This document shows, in pieces, positions 1-6,604 of a DNA stretch of 7,543 bases. Within the stretch, counting starts at the first letter, position 1, and each line of letters starts with the position of its first letter. Under the pieces are notes generated by a model, which saw only the letters and a program-made list of their open reading frames with translations, ran no database searches and was not told the DNA's origin. Origin of the DNA: Spirochaetaceae bacterium (GTDB taxonomy: Bacteria; Spirochaetota; Spirochaetia; Treponematales; Breznakiellaceae); the NCBI GenBank assembly GCA_031258335.1, contig JAIRMY010000068.1, forward strand, positions 1-7,543, in the 5' to 3' direction. Made by a program: the position numbers and the translations under genes.

Positions 1-1
1 T

Positions 2-115
2 ACCTCAAGATTTCATCAATCTCACTATATGACCCGTGAACGGTTACAAATAAATAACCTTTTGAAAAGGAATTATAATGATGGTGGAAATAAACCACAA
101 AGGAGTTATTTTTAA
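2..115 (+). CDS. 3' end of an unrecognised gene entering from the left
   Basis: An open frame runs from the window edge to a TAA at 113-115, giving at least 37 residues that end in KPQRSYF. The stop lies directly against the ATG of the GIY-YIG gene at 116 (TAAATG), and the Shine-Dalgarno of that gene (99-105) lies inside this frame. That arrangement is typical of a translationally coupled gene pair. The visible residues are polar and basic, with a short run (MTRERLQINNLLKRN) that could be helical. No family can be recognised from this fragment. A chance open frame of this length is possible in AT-rich DNA, so the call rests mainly on the abutting stop and start. Confidence 0.5.
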   Translation, partial: TSRFHQSHYMTRERLQINNLLKRNYNDGGNKPQRSYF

Positions 116-673
116 ATGAACAAGAAAATGGTTGAATTTAAAATATTCCATTTGTATTGGAAAAAATACTTATGGAGTGAGGCTGTCTTAAAGAATTTTA
201 ATAACTTTGATACTGCCTATGATTTCGGTATATATCAAATCTACGGCGATCATCCTATTTATGGGGATGATACATTGCTTTATATTGGAAAGGCAGTACA
301 GCAGACTTTTGCAAAAAGGATGAAAGGTCATTATGACCTTGATGCCTGTCAGGTTGGAGAACTCACAAGAATACATCTTGGGTATTTCTGTGAACTCGAC
401 AATGTTTCCCAAGAAAATTGGGAAGATGCAATAAGTATAGTTGAACCAATACTAATCAAATCACATATGCCTGCATTGAATGGCACGGATGTTAAGGGTT
501 TTTTAGAGAATCCAGATACAAACATTCTGGTATTTAACTGGGGTGTCAAAGGAAAATTACTTTCAGAAGTTTCAAACTTGCGCTGTTCTGGATATTATCA
601 TGATTATGAAAAATACAATTTTGAAAAAAGTATTTTAAGAGATGGAGCCGGATTTAATGGACGGACAGAATAA
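116..673 (+). CDS. GIY-YIG nuclease-superfamily protein
   Basis: This 185-residue protein carries the hallmarks of a GIY-YIG endonuclease domain in the expected order. GIY is at residues 38-40 and YIG at 56-58. An Arg...His pair (R68, H72) sits in the first helix, and a probable metal-binding glutamate (E110) lies in the run EPILIKSHMPALN. The domain is followed by a tail of about 45 residues with no recognised motif. The family cuts DNA in roles as varied as repair, restriction, homing and recombination, and the sequence does not say which applies here. The start is supported by AAAGGAG at 99-105, ten bases upstream; an in-frame ATG at 128 is less well placed. The gene is AT-rich, unlike the transporter operon downstream, and is coupled to the preceding partial frame, which suggests an accessory or defence cassette. 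The domain call is good, the function is open. Confidence 0.75.
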   Translation: MNKKMVEFKIFHLYWKKYLWSEAVLKNFNNFDTAYDFGIYQIYGDHPIYGDDTLLYIGKAVQQTFAKRMKGHYDLDACQVGELTRIHLGYFCELDNVSQENWEDAISIVEPILIKSHMPALNGTDVKGFLENPDTNILVFNWGVKGKLLSEVSNLRCSGYYHDYEKYNFEKSILRDGAGFNGRTE

Positions 674-689
674 AAAATAATAGAGTACA

Positions 690-960
690 CCCCCTACTGC
701 ACATATCTGTCCTGTCTACGCATCGCCGCCAGTAGGCGGCTCGACTCCATTCGACGAGGTCGGTACGCGACCTACGCCACACTCCACCGCGCTTTGCCAG
801 CCCCGGTCTTGCCGCAGAAGCCCTTATTCAGGCTGTAAAACCCCCGCCCCCTCTTGGGCGTAAAACCGGAGTTGCGTAGGATTTGTTCCCCCGCATACGC
901 AAATATTCCAAGGTGAAATCTTCAATACCCCGCGGCTCCGCCACGTGGATTTCACTCAAC
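690..960. repeat. GC-rich intergenic block dense in inverted repeats
   Basis: No convincing gene lies in the 422 bases between the GIY-YIG gene and the transporter operon. Most of the spacer is much more GC-rich than the sequence on its left and contains a series of short perfect inverted repeats: GCCGCC/GGCGGC at 725-740, AGGTCG/CGACCT at 757-773, CGCCC/GGGCG at 845-860, TTGCGTA/TACGCAA at 872-902 and GTGAAATC/GATTTCAC at 913-955. The last encloses the palindromes CCGCGG and CCACGTGG. GTAAAACC occurs twice (835-842 and 860-867). The block could be a dispersed intergenic repeat, a remnant of a mobile element or a structured RNA. No known RNA family was recognised. Confidence 0.45.
828..959 (-). 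other. Short minus-strand open frame inside the GC-rich block, coding status doubtful
   Basis: A minus-strand frame ends at a TGA (complement of 828-830) and is open back to a stop near 1011. Possible starts are a TTG at 959, a GTG at 944 and an ATG at 896, giving 43, 38 or 22 residues. The product would end in a Gly-rich tail (RPRGGGGFTA). No Shine-Dalgarno was seen that would decide the start, and no family is recognised. It overlaps the inverted repeats at 845-860, 872-902 and 913-955, so the open frame may simply be a by-product of a repeat element. Confidence 0.15.
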
Positions 961-1005
961 AGGGGAAAGATCGCAAAAAGATTGGCGAAAGCGCTTGACA
1001 AGAAA

Positions 1006-1014
1006 TGTTATAAT
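1006..1014 (+). promoter_or_regulatory. Extended -10 promoter for the transporter operon
   Basis: TGTTATAAT at 1006-1014 is a perfect extended -10 element (TG-n-TATAAT), about 80 bases upstream of the first ABC gene. There is no good -35 hexamer 16-18 bases upstream, which an extended -10 can tolerate. A similar element, TGTTATATT, occurs at 1049-1057 as part of a direct repeat and could be an alternative start signal. Confidence 0.5.
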
Positions 1015-1055
1015 GACCAAACTTATTTGTTAGCTCTTAGAAACATAATGTTATA

Positions 1056-1074
1056 TTGATCTCCTGAAGATCAA
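1056..1074. promoter_or_regulatory. 19-base inverted repeat in the operon leader (possible operator)
   Basis: TTGATCT, a five-base spacer and AGATCAA form a perfect 7-5-7 dyad. It lies between the -10 element and the Shine-Dalgarno of the first transporter gene. Its size and position fit a repressor site for the iron or substrate response expected of such an operon, but it does not obviously match a Fur box. It could instead be a small leader hairpin. A separate dyad, AACAT-A-ATGTT, lies at 1042-1052, just upstream. Confidence 0.4.
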
Positions 1075-1095
1075 AACAAAGAGGAGAATAGAATT

Positions 1096-2895
1096 ATGCA
1101 AAAAACAGGACTGGCGCGGCTTTTGGAATTCGCTATGATGAAAAAGCCGCTCGTCTTCGGCTCGATCATACTGTCGGTAATGGCATCCGTCATCAGTTTT
1201 GTGCCATACATAGCCATTTACCGTATTGTGCAAGAACTTTTGAATAGCCTGCCCGATATAGCGGGAGCGGATTCGGCGCTTTTAATCCGTTACGGCTGGA
1301 TCGCTTTTTTCGGGGTCGCCGGCAACATACTGCTCTACTTCGCCGCGCTGATGTGCTCGCACTTGGCGGCGTTTGGGACACTGTACCGGCTAAAAGTTGA
1401 TTTTATGTCGCATTTAGCGCGGGTTCCGCTTGGGTTTCATGTGCTTGTCGGCAGCGGCAAACTAAGTAAAATCACCGATGAGAACATCGAAAAGATCGAA
1501 GGCTTTATCGCGCACCAGCTCCCCGACCTCGCTGCGGCCCTGGTCGCGCCCGTCGTCATGTTCGTCATACTGTTCGCCGTGGACTGGCGATTCGGCGCCG
1601 CCACGGTTGTGGGCATCATCTTCGGGTTTGCCCAGTATGCCATGCTGTACAACACGAGCGCAAAAACCATGATGGACGAGTACCAAAAGGCACTTGAGGA
1701 AATGAACAACGCCTCGGTGGAGTATATACGCGGCATATCGGTGGTCAAGGCGTTCAGGCAGACGGTGTATTCCTTCCGCCGCCTGCATGAAACGATCAAG
1801 CGCTACACCTCCATAATCATTCCTTACACGCTTGGTTGGGAAACCGGATACTCCGCCGCGGTAACCATCATCAAGAACGTCTTTGTATTTATCGTGCCGG
1901 TTGCCATATTGATAGGGATGTTTGCGACAGACGGCGCAAGCTACGCCGCGTTTGCCGGAACAGTGATCTTCTATCTTGTCTTCACCCTGTCCGTGTCGGG
2001 TATTTTGATGAAGGTGATGTACGCCAACGGTGTTATTATGCAGATTTACAGCGGCGTTGAGGCAATGGATACGATTTTGGCGGAGCCGGAACTGCCGGTT
2101 TCCCCACAGCCAAAGACCGCTCAAGGGTACGACGTGGTTTTTACCGACGTATCCTTTTCCTACGACAAAGAAAAGGGAGTCGAAGCCCTCAGAGGCGTGT
2201 CGTTTACCGCGCCCCAGGGGAAGATTACCGCAATCGTCGGGCCGTCAGGCGGCGGCAAGTCCACCATAGCGCACCTTATCCCGCGATTCTTTGATATAAC
2301 CGGGGGAAGCGTTGCCATAGGCGGCGCGGACATACGGGACATGGACCCGCACGCGCTCATGGACTGCGTGAGCTTTGTCTTTCAGGACGTGTATCTATTC
2401 AAGCAAAGCGTCATGGACAATATCCGTATGGGCAATCCTGCGGCGACAGACGAGCAGGTCATCGAGGCGGCAAAGGCAGCCCAATGCCACGAGTTCGTTG
2501 AAAAACTGCCGCTTGGCTACCAGACGATTATCGGGACGAAAGGCGTACATCTGTCGGGCGGCGAGCAGCAGCGCATCGCCATTGCCCGCGCCATCGTCAA
2601 GGACTCAGCTATTGTTGTGCTTGACGAAGCGACCGCGTTTTCCGACCCGGAGAACGAATACTTGATTCAACGCGCCTTTGAACGGCTCATGAAAAACAAA
2701 ACCGTCATTATGATAGCGCACCGCTTGTCCACCGTGCGCGGAGCCGGTCAGATTATCGTGATTGACGGCGGACGGGTTGTGCAGCGCGGCTCTCATGACG
2801 AGCTGCTCAAACAAGGCGGAAGATACGGCGATATGTGGCGTGTCTACACGGAAACCACAAGCTGGCGTATGGAAAAATCAAAAAGGAGCGCGTAA
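1096..2895 (+). CDS. ABC transporter, fused membrane and ATPase domains (YbtPQ/IrtAB-like, subunit 1)
   Basis: This 599-residue inner-membrane half-transporter starts with about six hydrophobic segments (roughly 21-45, 64-90, 146-164, 166-186, 255-277 and 283-306). A full nucleotide-binding domain follows: Walker A GPSGGGKST (382-390), Q-loop Q430, signature LSGGE (486-490), Walker B IVVLDE (506-511, catalytic E511) and switch H542. The layout is that of a type IV (exporter-fold) ABC protein. Its D-loop region reads ATAFSDPENE rather than the usual ATASLD. From memory of the family, a similar ATAF-D-PE form occurs in IrtA-like siderophore transporters, which import despite the exporter fold. 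Together with the adjacent second half-transporter and exbB-exbD-tonB, this points to metal-chelate uptake by a heterodimer, although export or another substrate is not excluded. AAAGAGGAG (1078-1086), nine bases upstream, fixes the start. Confidence 0.88.
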   Translation: MQKTGLARLLEFAMMKKPLVFGSIILSVMASVISFVPYIAIYRIVQELLNSLPDIAGADSALLIRYGWIAFFGVAGNILLYFAALMCSHLAAFGTLYRLKVDFMSHLARVPLGFHVLVGSGKLSKITDENIEKIEGFIAHQLPDLAAALVAPVVMFVILFAVDWRFGAATVVGIIFGFAQYAMLYNTSAKTMMDEYQKALEEMNNASVEYIRGISVVKAFRQTVYSFRRLHETIKRYTSIIIPYTLGWETGYSAAVTIIKNVFVFIVPVAILIGMFATDGASYAAFAGTVIFYLVFTLSVSGILMKVMYANGVIMQIYSGVEAMDTILAEPELPVSPQPKTAQGYDVVFTDVSFSYDKEKGVEALRGVSFTAPQGKITAIVGPSGGGKSTIAHLIPRFFDITGGSVAIGGADIRDMDPHALMDCVSFVFQDVYLFKQSVMDNIRMGNPAATDEQVIEAAKAAQCHEFVEKLPLGYQTIIGTKGVHLSGGEQQRIAIARAIVKDSAIVVLDEATAFSDPENEYLIQRAFERLMKNKTVIMIAHRLSTVRGAGQIIVIDGGRVVQRGSHDELLKQGGRYGDMWRVYTETTSWRMEKSKRSA

Positions 2896-2898
2896 CCC

Positions 2899-4641
2899 AT
2901 GAGTAAACTACAAGAAGCGATGATGCTCACGGATAAAGGGTATGGTGATTTGAAGAAGGCGATATTCGCCTGCACACTGACCAATTTTTCAGCGATATTG
3001 CCTGCCATCGTTATGATGCAATTTATCATGGAACTGGTAAAGCCGTTCTCCGGCGGCGCGGTGTCGTGGACAAAGATGTGGCTGCTGTTCGGCGCGGGCG
3101 TGGTTGCCGTTATCCTCGTCTTTCTCTGCCACAAGAACGACTACCGGAAAACGTATGTGAACTCCTATATGCAGGGCGAGGCAACCCGCGTTTCGGTAGC
3201 GGAGCATATACGCAGACTGCCGATGAGCGTATTCAATTCCAAAGACCTCACGGACCTCACCACCAACATCATGGGCGATGTCGCCAACAGCGAGCACGTC
3301 CTCAGCCACCTTGTCCCGGAACTGTTCGCCAATGCGATTTCCATAACGTGTATCTGTGCGCTTTTAGCCGTGTATGATTGGCGCATGGCCCTTGCGATTT
3401 TTATTAGCGTCCCGGTTGCCTTCTGCATCGTTGTGCTAAGCCGCAAGATACAGGAGCGCATTTCGCGGAAGCACGTGGCGGCAAAGCTGGCGGCATCCGC
3501 CAGAGTGCAGGAGTATATAGAAGGCATCAAGGTAATCAGAGCCTGCAACATGGACGGCGAGCGATTCGCGGTTTTGGAGCGCTCCCTGCGTGAAATGATG
3601 CGCCTCGCCATCAAAATGGAAGTGGGAACCGGCGTATTCGTAACCAGCGCCCAGACCATATTGCAGGCGGGAATAGGCCTCACCGTACTGGTCGGAACCA
3701 CGCTGCTTACCGGCGGACAGATCGCGTTTATTCCCCTGCTGATTTTTCTGTTGATTGTCGTGCAGATATACGCGCCGGTAATCGTCTTGCTTACGCTGCT
3801 GCCCGAGCTGTTCTACTTCCAAATCGGCATTAAGCGTATGCGCGACCTCTTGGACATAAAGCCAATGACGGGCGACGCTGAAAAGGTTCTCTCGAACTTC
3901 GATATTGTCTGCGAGAATGTCAATTTTTCCTACAATAAAGACGCGGAGCAAACAATAAAAGGTTTGTCCATCAGCATACCTGCCGGTAGCCTCACGGCAC
4001 TTGTGGGGCCATCCGGCAGCGGCAAGAGTACCGTGTCGCGGTTAATCGCCCGGTTTTGGGATACGGACAGCGGGCGGATCACCATCGGCGGGCAGGACAT
4101 TAAAACAATGGATCCGGAGCACCTGATGAGCTATATGTCTTTTGTATTTCAGGATGTGGTGTTGTTCAACGACACGATTCTCGGGAACATTCGCATAGGC
4201 AACAGGGAGGCGACTCCCGAACAGATTATCGCGGCGGCAAAGGCAGCCCGCTGTGATGACTTAGTAGACAAGCTGCCCGATGGCTACAACACCATGCTCG
4301 GCGAGAACGGCGCTACGCTGTCCGGCGGTGAGCGCCAGCGCATTTCCATTGCCCGCGCGCTGCTAAAAAATGCGCCTATAGTCCTGCTCGACGAGGCTAC
4401 GGCAAGCCTTGACCCTGAGAACGAGGCTTCCATTCAGCAGGCCATTTCAACGCTCATAGCAAACAAGACCGTGCTGGTGATAGCTCACCGCCTGCGCACC
4501 ATAGCCGGGGCGGATAATATTATTGTGCTTGACAAGGGGCAGGTGGCCGAACAAGGGACTCACGATGAACTCATGGCGCGGGATGGGCTGTACCGTAAGC
4601 TCTATACAATTCAGACGGAGAGCCTAGGATGGTCGGTGTGA
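2899..4641 (+). CDS. ABC transporter, fused membrane and ATPase domains (YbtPQ/IrtAB-like, subunit 2)
   Basis: This 580-residue protein is the probable heterodimer partner of the preceding gene. Hydrophobic segments at about 20-45, 60-77, 142-158, 160-182, 250-270 and 276-300 form the membrane domain. The ATPase domain has Walker A GPSGSGKST (370-378), Q-loop Q418, signature LSGGE (474-478), Walker B IVLLDE (494-499, E499) and H530. Its D-loop is the standard ATASLDPENE, unlike subunit 1, so the pair is asymmetric. The start follows the previous stop by three bases, and its Shine-Dalgarno AAAGGAG (2882-2888) lies inside the end of the upstream gene, which indicates coupled translation. Both genes share an identical 17-base stretch at matching positions (2466-2482 and 4233-4249), in line with descent from a tandem duplication. 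No periplasmic binding protein is encoded nearby, as expected for this fold. Confidence 0.88.
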   Translation: MSKLQEAMMLTDKGYGDLKKAIFACTLTNFSAILPAIVMMQFIMELVKPFSGGAVSWTKMWLLFGAGVVAVILVFLCHKNDYRKTYVNSYMQGEATRVSVAEHIRRLPMSVFNSKDLTDLTTNIMGDVANSEHVLSHLVPELFANAISITCICALLAVYDWRMALAIFISVPVAFCIVVLSRKIQERISRKHVAAKLAASARVQEYIEGIKVIRACNMDGERFAVLERSLREMMRLAIKMEVGTGVFVTSAQTILQAGIGLTVLVGTTLLTGGQIAFIPLLIFLLIVVQIYAPVIVLLTLLPELFYFQIGIKRMRDLLDIKPMTGDAEKVLSNFDIVCENVNFSYNKDAEQTIKGLSISIPAGSLTALVGPSGSGKSTVSRLIARFWDTDSGRITIGGQDIKTMDPEHLMSYMSFVFQDVVLFNDTILGNIRIGNREATPEQIIAAAKAARCDDLVDKLPDGYNTMLGENGATLSGGERQRISIARALLKNAPIVLLDEATASLDPENEASIQQAISTLIANKTVLVIAHRLRTIAGADNIIVLDKGQVAEQGTHDELMARDGLYRKLYTIQTESLGWSV

Positions 4642-4654
4642 AGGCCGGTGTGAA
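4631..4654 (+). repeat. 12-base tandem duplication across the stop of ABC subunit 2
   Basis: GGTCGGTGTGAA (4631-4642) is followed directly by GGCCGGTGTGAA (4643-4654), with 11 of 12 bases identical. The TGA stop of subunit 2 (4639-4641) lies in the first copy. The second copy fills part of the short spacer before exbB and carries a second TGA. Confidence 0.7.
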
Positions 4655-4669
4655 GATGGAAAGGCAAGC

Positions 4670-5302
4670 ATGATTACGTTATTCAAACAGGGCGGGTGGG
4701 TCATGTACCCCCTGCTCGTATTTTCGGTTATTTCTATCGCCGTCATTCTGGAACGGACGGTATACTACCTGTTGACGCGCTCCCGCTCAGTCCGCGCCAT
4801 AGAGGAACTTGCCGCTTTCGGCAAGGAATGCGGGGACTGGAAAGGGGCGGCGAAGCGTTTTGCGGAAAAGCGCAGGCGCGTGTATTTTCTACCCCTGGTG
4901 GCGGCGTACTTTGACTCCCTAGACGAGGAACGTCATCTCTTTGAGGAACGCCTCTTTGCCGAGGCGAAAGAGATAGTCATGGTGAATGAACGCCGCCTTC
5001 CCATACTGGCATCGGTCGCTTCAATCGCGCCGCTTCTGGGACTCTTTGGCACCGTACTCGGCATGATAGAAGTGTTCCAACGGCTTGCCGCGCTGGGCGG
5101 CAGGGCGGACGTGGCACTCCTCTCGGACGGGATCTGGGTTGCCTTGATCACCACAGCCTTCGGTCTCTTTGTAGCAATCCCCTCCCTCCTTGCCCACCAC
5201 TATTTTTTGCGCCTGGTAAGCGGGAGAAGCGACTACATGGAACTCTTGATTTCACGCCTCAACATCCTTACCGGAAAAAGAGGCGGGGAGAAACAGACAT
5301 GA
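4670..5302 (+). CDS. exbB: ExbB/TolQ-family proton channel subunit
   Basis: This 210-residue inner-membrane protein has the ExbB/TolQ/MotA pattern. TM1 is at about 12-34, a cytoplasmic region of about 75 residues follows, TM2 at about 111-136 carries the family motif PLLGLFGTVLGM (121-132), and TM3 at about 155-180 carries a Thr-Thr pair (161-162) and Pro171 (LITTAFGLFVAIP). ExbB oligomers enclose ExbD helices and use the proton gradient to energise TonB. The neighbouring exbD and tonB, rather than tolR and tolA, favour ExbB over TolQ. It starts 28 bases after ABC subunit 2 with AAGG five bases upstream of the ATG. A five-codon frame (ATG at 4656) ends in an ATGA overlap with the start and is probably incidental. 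Confidence 0.9.
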   Translation: MITLFKQGGWVMYPLLVFSVISIAVILERTVYYLLTRSRSVRAIEELAAFGKECGDWKGAAKRFAEKRRRVYFLPLVAAYFDSLDEERHLFEERLFAEAKEIVMVNERRLPILASVASIAPLLGLFGTVLGMIEVFQRLAALGGRADVALLSDGIWVALITTAFGLFVAIPSLLAHHYFLRLVSGRSDYMELLISRLNILTGKRGGEKQT

Positions 5303-5697
5303 AATCGTTTTCACGAAAAACAACGGCACCCAGTGATGTTAATATAACTCCGCTCTTGGATATTGTCTTTCAACTGCTCCTCTTTTTCATTCTAACCTCG
5401 GCACTGGTACAGCCGGCCATAGACCTCGACCTCCCTGAATCGAGCCGGAGCAGCGACTACCTAGAGGCTGATTTGGTAATATCCGCGGACAAGGAGGGGC
5501 GCATCTATTTCAATGACCGGAACATCGCGCTTTCGGAAGTTGAGCCTGCCCTCCGAGCCTTTGCAGCGCGGAACAGCGGGGGCGAGGTAATATTCCGGGC
5601 TGACGGCGTTTTGCCGTACAAGGATTTTTTCGCTATCCTTGAAGCATCCGGCGCGGCGGGCATAGAAAACTTTCATCTGGCGTATGAAGAAAAATAG
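5299..5697 (+). CDS. exbD: ExbD/TolR-family energy transducer
   Basis: This 132-residue protein has a short cytoplasmic N-terminus, one membrane helix (about 20-35) and a periplasmic domain of about 95 residues. The run NITPLLDIVFQLLLFF contains Asp21, which matches the single essential membrane aspartate of ExbD (Asp25 in E. coli) that carries protons. The periplasmic part ends in a region rich in small and acidic residues. The ATG overlaps the exbB stop (ATGA at 5299-5302), and GGGGAG (5285-5290) lies eight bases upstream, so translation is probably coupled. It works with ExbB to energise TonB. Size and motif match the family well; TolR is the alternative, disfavoured by the following tonB. 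Confidence 0.9.
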   Translation: MKSFSRKTTAPSDVNITPLLDIVFQLLLFFILTSALVQPAIDLDLPESSRSSDYLEADLVISADKEGRIYFNDRNIALSEVEPALRAFAARNSGGEVIFRADGVLPYKDFFAILEASGAAGIENFHLAYEEK

Positions 5698-6349
5698 TGT
5701 ATTTTCTGTCATGATACTCCTATCCCTCGCGCTTCACGGGTTTGTTCTTCTCGGACGGGCGGAGAGCAAACCGAATGCGCCGCCGCCTGAACCGGAAAAC
5801 TGGCCGCTTACCAAAGTAAAGTTGACGAGAATGGTAAAGCCGCCGCCCAAAAGCGTTCCCGCCCCCATTCAACAACAGGAAAAGAAGGTGATAGAAAAGA
5901 AGCCTGTGGAAACACCGCCGGAACCCGCGCCGCGAGAGGAGACGGAGACGAAGGCGGAGATTGTCGCCGAAGCAGAGGCAGGGGATGAGGCCATGTCGGG
6001 GGAAACTTATGGCATGGAAGGCGAAGCGATAGCCGCCCCCGAATACAGCGAAACAGACGGCAGCGGTGAATACGAAGAATTCCTTGCGTACATCAGCAGC
6101 CTCATTAGTCAAAACCTCCTATACCCCCAGATGGCGCGGCGGCGTAACATTGAGGGGGTTGTGAGGTTGCAATTTGTAATCGGAAAAGATGGCAGCCTTG
6201 TTTCCGCAAGGGTAGACCGTTCTTCCGGTAGTTCAATTCTGGATAAGGCCGCGGTGTCCCTGATAGAAAAGATATGCCCGATTAAGGGCAGCGCGATTAA
6301 AAGAAGTATGTCCCTGCATATCAATATCAACTATGAACTCACAGGGTAG
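5684..6349 (+). CDS. tonB: TonB energy-transducing protein
   Basis: This 221-residue protein has the three-part build of TonB. An N-terminal membrane anchor (about 5-24) contains Ser14 and His18 with the same spacing as the functional Ser16/His20 of E. coli TonB. A Pro/Glu/Lys-rich linker follows (about 52-100, with runs such as KPPPKSVPAP), then an acidic Gly-containing stretch. The C-terminal domain (about 145-220) carries the family pattern YPQMARRRNIEGVV, a GKDG turn and a VDRSSGS segment. It spans the periplasm and passes energy to outer-membrane receptors. It overlaps exbD by 14 bases, and no good Shine-Dalgarno precedes the ATG, so it probably depends on translational coupling. A later in-frame ATG at 5711 would shorten the anchor. 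No receptor gene lies in the window. Confidence 0.9.
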   Translation: MKKNSVFSVMILLSLALHGFVLLGRAESKPNAPPPEPENWPLTKVKLTRMVKPPPKSVPAPIQQQEKKVIEKKPVETPPEPAPREETETKAEIVAEAEAGDEAMSGETYGMEGEAIAAPEYSETDGSGEYEEFLAYISSLISQNLLYPQMARRRNIEGVVRLQFVIGKDGSLVSARVDRSSGSSILDKAAVSLIEKICPIKGSAIKRSMSLHININYELTG

Positions 6350-6474
6350 TGGGGGAAGGGGGCTTTGGATTTGGGTAATATTCCAAAATTATAGGATTAA
6401 ACATACTCTCCCAAAAAACCAGACATTTATTGTAAGGGCGACAACTATCTTTTTTTATTCTTTTATAACCGTAC

Positions 6475-6505
6475 CGGTAGCAAAATGGACATTTTAATGC
6501 TACCG
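6475..6505. repeat. Inverted repeat (hairpin) between convergent genes
   Basis: CGGTAGCA (6475-6482) and TGCTACCG (6498-6505) pair perfectly, and the 15-base loop can add an AAAT/ATTT inner stem. The right arm is part of a tandem hexamer, GCTACC twice (6499-6510). It is the strongest hairpin between the two converging genes and may act as a shared transcript end or RNA-stabilising structure, but it lacks a U tail. Confidence 0.5.
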
Positions 6506-6583
6506 CTACCATGACTTCCCCCTCATAAAGTTTTAGGTATAGTGTATCCGTTTTATAATAATAAGTCTACAACATTACCCATA

Positions 6584-6604
6584 CTACTGGTATTTTACAA
6601 GTAG
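6584..6604. repeat. Hairpin just past the 3' end of the methyltransferase gene
   Basis: CTACT/AGTAG closes an inner GTA/TAC stem with one G-A mismatch and a three-base loop. On the minus strand it begins 12 bases after the methyltransferase stop, where a terminator would be expected, but no T run follows. It may instead protect the 3' end of the transcript. Confidence 0.35.

Noticed and set aside
58..70. Palindrome CCTTTT-G-AAAAGG as an operator
   Set aside because: It falls in the apparent coding end of the left-hand gene and is a simple A/T-rich dyad; there is no further support for a regulatory role.
74..79. TATAAT upstream of the GIY-YIG gene
   Set aside because: It lies inside the probable upstream coding frame, has no good -35 partner, and the gene appears coupled to that frame.
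995..1014. TTGACA followed by TATAAT, looking like a consensus promoter
   Set aside because: The spacer is only eight bases, far from the 16-18 needed, so these hexamers cannot act together; the extended -10 was kept instead.
1462..2124. Long minus-strand open frame (220 codons) opposite ABC subunit 1
   Set aside because: It lies wholly opposite a clear ABC gene, has a His/Arg-rich product without family motifs and is a typical antisense shadow of GC-rich coding DNA.
2466..2482. Identical 17-base stretch shared with 4233-4249 as a recombination site
   Set aside because: It encodes the same AAKAA segment in paralogous ATPase domains, so common descent explains it.
3165..3951. Minus-strand open frames opposite ABC subunit 2
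   Set aside because: They overlap a well-supported gene on the other strand and show no motif or ribosome site.
4656..4673. Five-codon frame overlapping the exbB start as a leader peptide
   Set aside because: It is very short, has no clear ribosome site of its own and no recognisable regulatory composition.
6430..6456. Rho-independent terminator after tonB (weak stem then T7)
   Set aside because: The stem has only four mostly A-T pairs and ends several bases before the T run, so it is too weak to call.
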